From Friedmanniella sp. (GTDB lineage: Bacteria; Actinomycetota; Actinomycetes; Propionibacteriales; Propionibacteriaceae), in the NCBI GenBank assembly GCA_025964935.1, contig JAOPXW010000406.1, positions 1 through 6,607 on the forward strand: a stretch of 6,607 bases of DNA, read 5' to 3'. Of the stretch, positions 1 to 5,088 are shown in pieces (the first letter of the stretch is position 1; every line of letters starts with the position of its first letter). The notes beneath the pieces are model-generated. The model saw only the letters and a list, made by a program, of their open reading frames with translations, was not told the origin of the DNA and searched no databases. The position numbers were made by a program, and so were the translations under genes.

Positions 1-1436
1 TCGCCGGGATCGCGGCGGCGGTCGGGCTGGCCGAGCGCGGCGTACGGGTGCTGCTGGTCGAGCCGCAGCCGCAGCTGGGGGGCCGGGTCCGGGCCTGGCC
101 GGTGACCCACGGCGAGGACCTGGTGACGATGAGCCGGGGCTTCCACGCCTTCTTCCGGCAGTACTACAACCTGCGCGCCCTGCTGCGCCGGGTCGACCCG
201 GCGCTGGACTGCCTGGTGCCGGTGGAGGACTACCCGCTGGTGCTGGCCGACGGGCACGCCGACTCGTTCGCCCGGATCCCGCGCCAGCCACCGTTGAACA
301 TGGCCGCGTTCGTGCTGCAGAGCCCCTCCTTCACCCTGGCCGACCTCGGCCGGGTCGACGTGCCGGCCGCGCTGGAGCTGCTGGACGTCGACTTCCCGCA
401 GACGTTCTCCGACTACGACGGGGAGAGTGCGGCCCAGTTCCTCGACCGGCTGCGGTTCCCCGAGGGGGCACGGCACCTGGCCCTGGAGGTCTTCGCGCGC
501 AGCTTCTTCGCGCACCCGACCGACTTCTCCGCCGGGGAGCTGGTGGGGATGTTCCACACCTACTTCCTGGGCTCGTCGGAGGGCCTGCTCTTCGACGTGC
601 CGCGCGACGACTACGACACCTCGCTGTGGGCGCCGCTGGGTCGCTACCTGGCCCGGCTCGGGGTGCAGGTGCGGACCGGCGAGGGGGTGGAGTGGGTCGA
701 CACCACCTCCCCCGACGGGGTGCCGGTGGGGCTGACCTCGGGGGAGACCGTGACGGCCTCGGCTGTCGTGGTGGCCACCGACCCGGCCAGCAGCCGACGC
801 CTGCTGCTGCGGACCGGGATCGCCGACCCCGACTGGCGCGACCGGGTGGCGGCAGGACGCAACTCCCCGCCGTGGGCGGTGCTCCGGCTGTGGCTGGACC
901 GCCACGTCGACGCCGGTCGGGCGCCGTTCCTCGGCACCGGCAACTACGGCCCGCTGGACAACGTCACCGTCCTCGAGCGCTTCGAGGAGGGCGCCCGGCG
1001 CTGGTCGCAGGAGCACGGCGGCTCGGTGGTCGAGCTGCACGCGTACGCCCTCCCGGGCTGGCCCGACGAGGCCGACCTGCGCGCCCGGCTCCGGGCCGAG
1101 CTGGACCGGGTCTACCCCGAGCTGGTCGGTGCGGGCGTCCGGGCGAGCGAGTGGCTGGTGGCGGACGACTGCCCGCTGTCGAGCACGGCTCCGTGGCGGC
1201 GCCGGCTGACCGTCGAGACCCCCGACGCGCGGGTCGTGCTGGCCGGGGACGGCATCCGCTGCGACTATCCGGTCGCGCTGATGGAGCGGGCCGCCACGAC
1301 GGGCTGGCTGGCCGCCAACCGGCTGCTGGCCGGGCGGGGGCTGGCTGGTCACGACCTGTGGACCGTCCCGATGCGGAGCCGTCAGCCCAACGTGGGCCGG
1401 CTGCGGCGGGCCTGGGCGGCGCGGACCGCCTCCTGA
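1..1436 (+). CDS. FAD-dependent oxidoreductase, phytoene desaturase / CrtU-like (5' partial)
   Basis: This is probably an FAD-dependent carotenoid-type desaturase. The closest family I recognise is the actinobacterial CrtU group (beta-carotene desaturase/methylase, forming aromatic rings as in isorenieratene). The frame is open to the left edge and the first full codon is at position 3, so the true start and the GxG part of the dinucleotide-binding motif lie outside; the GTG at 48 is internal. About 477 residues are visible. They begin inside the Rossmann fold (A-E-R-G-V-R-V-L-L-V-E, then L-G-G-R, visible residues 10-28). The characteristic S-R-G-F-H-A-F-F-R-Q-Y-Y-N-L-R block follows at about 44-58. 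The C-terminal FAD-binding signature A-G-D-G-I, then M-E-R-A-A-T-T-G and A-A-N-R-L-L, is at about 414-442. The gene ends in TGA at 1434-1436 and converges with the GH16 gene. Assignment to the FAD amine-oxidase/desaturase superfamily is firm. The exact substrate is inferred from remembered motif similarity, and no other carotenoid gene is visible. Confidence 0.85.
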   Translation, partial: AGIAAAVGLAERGVRVLLVEPQPQLGGRVRAWPVTHGEDLVTMSRGFHAFFRQYYNLRALLRRVDPALDCLVPVEDYPLVLADGHADSFARIPRQPPLNMAAFVLQSPSFTLADLGRVDVPAALELLDVDFPQTFSDYDGESAAQFLDRLRFPEGARHLALEVFARSFFAHPTDFSAGELVGMFHTYFLGSSEGLLFDVPRDDYDTSLWAPLGRYLARLGVQVRTGEGVEWVDTTSPDGVPVGLTSGETVTASAVVVATDPASSRRLLLRTGIADPDWRDRVAAGRNSPPWAVLRLWLDRHVDAGRAPFLGTGNYGPLDNVTVLERFEEGARRWSQEHGGSVVELHAYALPGWPDEADLRARLRAELDRVYPELVGAGVRASEWLVADDCPLSSTAPWRRRLTVETPDARVVLAGDGIRCDYPVALMERAATTGWLAANRLLAGRGLAGHDLWTVPMRSRQPNVGRLRRAWAARTAS

Positions 1437-1448
1437 GCCGTACGCGGC

Positions 1449-1502
1449 GGGCGCGTCACGGCCGGGTCGTCACCCTGTGGGCGCGCCACGGCCGGTCGTC
1501 AC
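1449..1502. repeat. Imperfect tandem direct repeat at the convergent gene junction
   Basis: Two near-identical copies lie 30 bp apart, at 1449-1473 (25 nt) and 1479-1502 (24 nt). Each reads GGGCGCG(T/C)CACGGCCG followed by G(G)TCGTCAC. The copies differ by one T/C substitution and one missing G. The right copy runs into the last codon region of the GH16 gene and contains its TGA stop (1499-1501). The repeat could be a small tandem duplication or two protein-binding half-sites. It could also contribute weakly to termination between the convergent genes, since GGCGCG at 1450-1455 can pair with CGCGCC at 1482-1487, but the loop is long and there is no T-tract. The repetition itself is directly visible; any function is unknown. 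Confidence 0.6.
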
Positions 1503-2548
1503 TGCTGGGACGGCGGGGTCGCACCGTCGTAGGCGTCGACGGTGATCCAGTCGACCAGCAGGTAGCCCTCGGCGTCCGGCGGCGGGACCGCGACCGCCCC
1601 GCCGGACTGGAAGCCCCAGCGCATCGCGGTGTCGGGGACGTTCTCGGTCACCCGACGGATCAGCTGACCGTCGAGGTAGAAGGCGAGCACCCCCGGGTAC
1701 CACTCGATGGTGGCGGTCTGCCAGCCGCGGTCGGTGGTCACCGGGGCCTTGAACGAGTCGCCGTTGACGCGCGGGTTGCCGATCTGATGGACGTAGCCGG
1801 CGATCTTGGCTCCCCACGGCATCTCGGGGTAGTCGACCTCGCCCTCGGCCCACTGGTCGTTGACCGGCCAGAGCAGGAAGGCGGTGCCGAACCGGCCCAG
1901 CTTGGAGTCGCTCGGGTAGGCCCCGTTCACGTCCGGACGGTAGCCGCCGATGGTGCGGAACCGGACCGTGTAGCGGCCGTAGGTCTGGCCCATCTGCTCG
2001 GCGTTGGTCTTGGCGCCCGGGTGCAGGACCGGGAAGAACGAGCCGCCGAGGGCGGAGTCGGTGCCCGCGGTGGTCGGGGTGTAGCCGTGCAGCCGGAAGA
2101 CCCCGCGCGCCCCGAACTCGTCGCGGACCACGTCGGCGGTCTTGGAGGCGAAGTTCAGCGAGCGGTTGTGGGTGGTGCCCCAGCCGTCCGGGTAGGACCG
2201 CAGCGTGCGGGCGTACGGGTTCGAGTCGGCCAGGTACCAGTCGGTGTTGCTGGCGTTGGTGAAGCCGCCCAGCGGGACCGAGGTGGAGAAGTCCTCCCCG
2301 TAGAGCCGGGTCCAGCCGCTCGGCGGCTGCTCGGGCATCGGCCACGGGGTGACCGGCTCGGGCTCGCTGTCACCCGAGGCGGCCGGCGAGGTGGTCGGGG
2401 TCGGGAAGATGGTCGGGACCGGGAACCCGCCGATGTAGCTGGTCGACCCCCGCAGGTAGCCCGCCCCCACGAGCAGAGCGAGCACGCCGACGACCGCGCC
2501 GATCCGGGCCAGCCAGCCTCGGCGGGTCGTGCGGGAACTGGCGGACAA
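1499..2548 (-). CDS. Membrane-anchored glycoside hydrolase family 16 protein
   Basis: This is a putative endo-acting beta-glucan or polysaccharide hydrolase (or transglycosylase) of clan GH-B, 349 aa, acting outside the cytoplasmic membrane. The N-terminus has basic residues (R-T-T-R-R) followed by one hydrophobic segment at about 12-31 with no lipobox cysteine, so it is either an uncleaved anchor or a signal peptide. A Pro/Thr/Ser-rich linker spans about 41-78 and the catalytic beta-sandwich spans about 79-342. The hallmark motif E-V-D-Y-P-E is at 237-242, preceded by L-L-W-P and W-A-E-G. By family rule E237 is the nucleophile, D239 the assisting acid and E242 the acid/base; all three are present. 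A closing W-I-T-V-D-A-Y strand at 334-340 is also typical. The start is TTG, chosen because AAAGGA lies 7 nt upstream and the signal-anchor follows directly. The gene lies downstream of the flippase on the same strand after a 139 bp gap, so it may be read from its own promoter or by read-through. A role in trimming or releasing the locus polysaccharide is inferred; its substrate cannot be told. Confidence 0.85.
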   Translation of the reverse strand: MSASSRTTRRGWLARIGAVVGVLALLVGAGYLRGSTSYIGGFPVPTIFPTPTTSPAASGDSEPEPVTPWPMPEQPPSGWTRLYGEDFSTSVPLGGFTNASNTDWYLADSNPYARTLRSYPDGWGTTHNRSLNFASKTADVVRDEFGARGVFRLHGYTPTTAGTDSALGGSFFPVLHPGAKTNAEQMGQTYGRYTVRFRTIGGYRPDVNGAYPSDSKLGRFGTAFLLWPVNDQWAEGEVDYPEMPWGAKIAGYVHQIGNPRVNGDSFKAPVTTDRGWQTATIEWYPGVLAFYLDGQLIRRVTENVPDTAMRWGFQSGGAVAVPPPDAEGYLLVDWITVDAYDGATPPSQQ

Positions 2549-2687
2549 CGAGACGTCCTTTCGCGGGGTCAGGCGTCCGTCGTGGGCCGGTGGGGAAGAC
2601 GCTCAAGGGTCAACGATACCGGCGAGGGTGGGCGATCGAGGACATCGTGAGTCTTCTCAGGGGCAATTCAGCGTCGGGCAGGGGGCC
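2549..2687. other. 139 bp intergenic gap between flippase and GH16 genes
   Basis: This is the only sizeable non-coding stretch on the minus strand, and its middle is less GC-rich than the flanking genes. It is the natural place for a promoter for the GH16 gene. On the minus strand a TATCGT element (about 2612-2617) could serve as a -10 box, but no convincing -35 hexamer lies 16-19 bp ahead of it. Just at the flippase stop, CCTC-GGCT-GAGG can form only a 4 bp hairpin with no T-run, so no clear terminator is seen. No small ORF with a credible ribosome site was noted. Whether transcription continues from the flippase into the GH16 gene is left open. Confidence 0.35.
2556..2561 (-). promoter_or_regulatory. 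Ribosome binding site for the GH16 gene (decides a TTG start)
   Basis: On the minus strand the sequence is AAAGGA, then seven bases, then TTG at 2548-2546. This purine-rich match to the 16S rRNA tail at ideal spacing supports the non-ATG start. No ATG lies in frame ahead of the hydrophobic anchor that would explain the protein better. Confidence 0.65.
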
Positions 2688-4199
2688 TCAGCCGAGGGTC
2701 TGGGCGGCGCGGCGGCGGGTGCGCAGCCCCACCGGGCGACCCTTGCGCAGGGCGTCCAGGCTGTGCAGGAACGGCAGCAGGCAGACCGCGCCGAAGACGA
2801 AGCGGGCCACGTTCCAGCCGTACGTCTGGGGCACCAGGTAGACCGTCGCCCCGGACAGCACCACGCAGATCCCGAGGAAGACCAGGCTGGGCACGCTGGA
2901 GCGGATGGTGCCGTGCCGGCGGGTGACCGCCAGCCGGAGCCAGAAGGTCTGCACGACCACCGCGACCAGGGTGGCGGCGGCGACGCCCGGAAGTCCGAGC
3001 CAGCGGAGCAGCAGCAGGGTGGCCGCGATCTTGGCCACGACAGCCGCCGCCGCGCTCCAGGCCAGCGGTGCGGACTGCCGCACGGTGATGAGCATCCGCG
3101 AGCTGGCCCCCCCGGCGGCCACCGGCAGCGCACACAGGCCGATCAGGAAGACGACCACGACCAGCGAGCTCGGCTCGTAGGAGGCGGGGGCGAAGATCCG
3201 CAGCAGGGGCGCCGCGCCCACGGTGAGCCCGAGCAGGGCCCAGCCCAGCAGCCAGTAGATGCCGTCCCGGGACTCCCCGATCATCTGCCACCGGCGCTCG
3301 GGGTCCACGATGCTCTTCAGCCGGGGCAGCCAGGCCCGGTTGGTGAAGGTCAGCAGCAGCGCCATCACGTTCCCGACCGTGAACGCGACCTGGTAGCGCG
3401 CGACCTGCTCCTCCCCGAGGTAGCGCTGGATGATGAAGCGGTCGCCGGCGGTGATGATGAACTGCGACAGGCTGGCCAGCACCAGCGGGATGCCGAGGGC
3501 GACGGCGCGGCGCAGGGTGACGAGGTCGCGGATCCCGCGCCAGCGGGGGCGGGTCCAGAACAGCCCCAGCATCATCCCGAGCCACTGCCCAGCCACCCCG
3601 CCCCAGGCGTACGCCACGATGCTGCGGTCGAACACGAACAGCAGCGCGATCCCCAGCACCTGGCTGCCCACGGTCGAGACCAGGCTGACGGTGGCGAACC
3701 GGGCCAGCCGGTCCTCGGCCTGCAGGATCGACAGCGTCAGCAGGACCACCGCGCCGGGGGCGGTCCACAACAGGGTCACCAGCAGCAGCGGGGAGTCGAT
3801 CCGGAACCCGAGCGCGGGCCCCCACCAGTGGGCGGTCAGCGCGGCGGCGGCGGTCACCGTGAAGGCCAGCACGGTCCCGGCGGCCAGCAACCCCCGGGCC
3901 CGGAGACCGTCGGTGTCCTCGAGCCGCTGGATCTCCAGCGCCTGGTCCAGGCCGAAGACCGTGAGGACGATGAGCAGCTGGAACAAGGCGATGGCCGCCG
4001 ACAGCGCGCCGAAGTCGGCCACCTTGACCAGGTGGGCCAGGACCGGGGACACCAGGGTGCCCACCACCAGCTGCATCGACCAGACGACGACGTAGACCAT
4101 GCCGCGACCGAAGAGGTCGCCGACTCCGCCGGAGGCGTGCTTGCCCGGGGCGGGGTCCGCCGCGGGCGGGGTCACCGGCCCGAGGTCACCGCCGGCCAT
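2688..4199 (-). CDS. Wzx-like oligosaccharide flippase (MOP superfamily)
   Basis: This is a polytopic inner-membrane protein of 503 aa, the usual size for lipid-linked oligosaccharide flippases of the MVF/MATE/PST (MOP) superfamily. Such proteins move undecaprenyl-linked glycan units from the cytosolic to the outer face. A Pro/Gly-rich cytosolic N-tail (1-30) is followed by roughly 12-14 hydrophobic segments between about 33 and 480. The first two carry the family-like pattern G-x-x-x-S-P-V-L-A-H-L-V-x-x-A-D-F-G (about 47-64). The central block D-R-F-I-I-Q-R-Y-L-G with V-A-R-Y-Q-V-A-F (253-273), then N-R-A-W-L-P-R-L (287-294), is typical of the seventh-to-eighth helix region of Wzx proteins. 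A short, strongly basic tail (R-T-R-R-R) closes the protein. Translation starts at ATG 4199-4197 with GAGG about 9 nt upstream, inside the end of the GT14 gene (14 bp overlap), so the two are probably coupled. The substrate is unknown. A teichoic-acid or other MOP transporter is possible but less likely next to a GT14 gene. Confidence 0.87.
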   Translation of the reverse strand: MAGGDLGPVTPPAADPAPGKHASGGVGDLFGRGMVYVVVWSMQLVVGTLVSPVLAHLVKVADFGALSAAIALFQLLIVLTVFGLDQALEIQRLEDTDGLRARGLLAAGTVLAFTVTAAAALTAHWWGPALGFRIDSPLLLVTLLWTAPGAVVLLTLSILQAEDRLARFATVSLVSTVGSQVLGIALLFVFDRSIVAYAWGGVAGQWLGMMLGLFWTRPRWRGIRDLVTLRRAVALGIPLVLASLSQFIITAGDRFIIQRYLGEEQVARYQVAFTVGNVMALLLTFTNRAWLPRLKSIVDPERRWQMIGESRDGIYWLLGWALLGLTVGAAPLLRIFAPASYEPSSLVVVVFLIGLCALPVAAGGASSRMLITVRQSAPLAWSAAAAVVAKIAATLLLLRWLGLPGVAAATLVAVVVQTFWLRLAVTRRHGTIRSSVPSLVFLGICVVLSGATVYLVPQTYGWNVARFVFGAVCLLPFLHSLDALRKGRPVGLRTRRRAAQTLG

Positions 4200-5088
4200 G
4201 CTCGTCCGCCTCGTGTCGCAGCCGGGTGTCGATGGCGGAGGTGAGCGCGGAGCTGCCCTCGCTGAACTTGCGGGCGAAGAGCGCCGGGCCGAGGCTGCGC
4301 TGGGCCGCCGCGCAGATGTCGTCGAGGTCGCCCAGGTCGAGCCAGCGCGGGTTCTTGGACCGGGTCGTCTCCCAGCTGATGAACCACGGGTGGGGGTAGG
4401 TGCTGACCTCCTCCTCCCAGTTGGCCCCGAAGGCCTCGGTGACCAGGATCGAGGGGATCATCACCTCGTCGGGGGTCCAGCAGGTGCGGAAGAAGGCCAC
4501 CAGGTCGGGGCGCTCGTCGACCACCTTGAGGATGATCTCGGCGTGCCGCCGGGTCAGGATCTTGGTCTGGGCCCCGCCACCGGGCCGGATGCCGCGCGGC
4601 ACCCGGCGGGGGAAGGGCAGGGCCAGCCGGTGCCGTCGCCAGACCCGCTGCGGCAGCAGGAACCTGTCGTAGCCGCGTGCGGCCCCCCACTCGGGGATGG
4701 GCAGCGGCCGGGTCTCCGACCAGGAGCGGTCGGGGTGGGCGGCGAGGATCTCGATGATCCGCGACGTCGGGGCCAGCGGGTAGTCGGCCCCGGTGGCCAT
4801 GATGATGTGCGACGCGTCCGTGGCCGCGAGCGCGGCGCGGTAGCCGCTCAGCTCGGCCTCCAGCACGCCGAACTGGGCCCAGCCGGCCTTGATCCGCGGC
4901 AGCACGGTCACCCGGTCGGGCAGCCCGGTCACCATCTGCGCGAACAGCTCCGGCGCGGTGGTGGCGTCGACGTGCAGGAAGATCGGGAGCGGGTCCAGGG
5001 CGGCCACCAGCCGGTGCAGGTGCTGGGGCTTGTCGTGGGCGACGATGACCACCGCCGGCAGTCCGGAGGTGGTGCGGGATGGGCTCAT
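4186..5088 (-). CDS. GT14 family glycosyltransferase (Core-2/I-branching, beta-1,6-GlcNAc-transferase type)
   Basis: This is a soluble, cytosolic 300 aa protein matching the Core-2/I-branching (Branch, GT14) family, whose members transfer N-acetylglucosamine, xylose or related sugars with inversion. Motifs in order: V-V-I-V-A-H-D (13-19); F-L-H-V-D (37-41); an A-G-W-A-Q-F-G-V-L-E-A-E-L block (68-80), which stands where the family has W-G-G; T-G-A-D-Y-P-L (99-105), equal to the family S-G-x-D-Y-P-L; T-P-D-E (205-208); K-N-P-R (245-248); and F-A-R-K-F (271-275). By motif position E208 should be the catalytic base, and R248 and K274 should replace the metal in binding the nucleotide diphosphate, as in mammalian C2GnT. 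No signal peptide or membrane segment is seen. The start is ATG at 5088-5086, overlapping the TGA of the upstream gene as ATGA. The ribosome site is weak (GAGAGCGGA), consistent with coupled translation. Its stop overlaps the flippase start by 14 bp. Donor and acceptor sugars are not known. Confidence 0.85.
   Translation of the reverse strand: MSPSRTTSGLPAVVIVAHDKPQHLHRLVAALDPLPIFLHVDATTAPELFAQMVTGLPDRVTVLPRIKAGWAQFGVLEAELSGYRAALAATDASHIIMATGADYPLAPTSRIIEILAAHPDRSWSETRPLPIPEWGAARGYDRFLLPQRVWRRHRLALPFPRRVPRGIRPGGGAQTKILTRRHAEIILKVVDERPDLVAFFRTCWTPDEVMIPSILVTEAFGANWEEEVSTYPHPWFISWETTRSKNPRWLDLGDLDDICAAAQRSLGPALFARKFSEGSSALTSAIDTRLRHEADEHGRR
4209..4212 (-). promoter_or_regulatory. Ribosome binding site for the flippase gene
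   Basis: On the minus strand GAGG sits nine bases before the ATG at 4199-4197, within the coding end of the GT14 gene. It supports this ATG over later in-frame starts and fits reinitiation by ribosomes finishing the GT14 frame. Confidence 0.5.
5085..5088 (-). other. ATGA start/stop overlap (translational coupling)
   Basis: The four bases read ATGA on the minus strand. TGA ends the membrane-protein gene and ATG begins the GT14 gene. With only a weak Shine-Dalgarno match upstream, GT14 translation probably depends on ribosomes terminating here. This is good evidence that both belong to one operon. Confidence 0.8.

Noticed and set aside
1441..1498. A possible bidirectional intrinsic terminator between the oxidoreductase and GH16 genes.
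   Set aside because: The available stems (6 bp with a 26 nt loop, and a 3 bp CCC-TGT-GGG hairpin) are weak and no T-tract follows on either strand.
626..2650. A 674-codon plus-strand open frame overlapping the oxidoreductase and antisense to the GH16 gene.
   Set aside because: Its translation is Gly/Arg/Ala/Pro-rich low-complexity sequence with no recognisable domain. It crosses two well-supported genes and is an artefact of GC-rich DNA.
2604..2680. A housekeeping-type promoter for the GH16 gene using TTGACC as the -35 box on the minus strand.
   Set aside because: No TAnnnT-like -10 hexamer lies 16-19 bp downstream of TTGACC, so the pairing does not hold up.
2668..3825. A minus-strand open frame overlapping the flippase in another frame.
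   Set aside because: It is Arg/Ala/Pro-rich shadow coding. The overlapping frame carries the flippase motifs and hydrophobic helices.
2529..4244. A 571-codon plus-strand open frame antisense to the flippase.
   Set aside because: It is rich in Gln, Gly, Asp, His and Pro, the typical mirror of Leu/Ala/Val-rich membrane codons on the other strand. No domain is visible and the opposite strand encodes a clear flippase.
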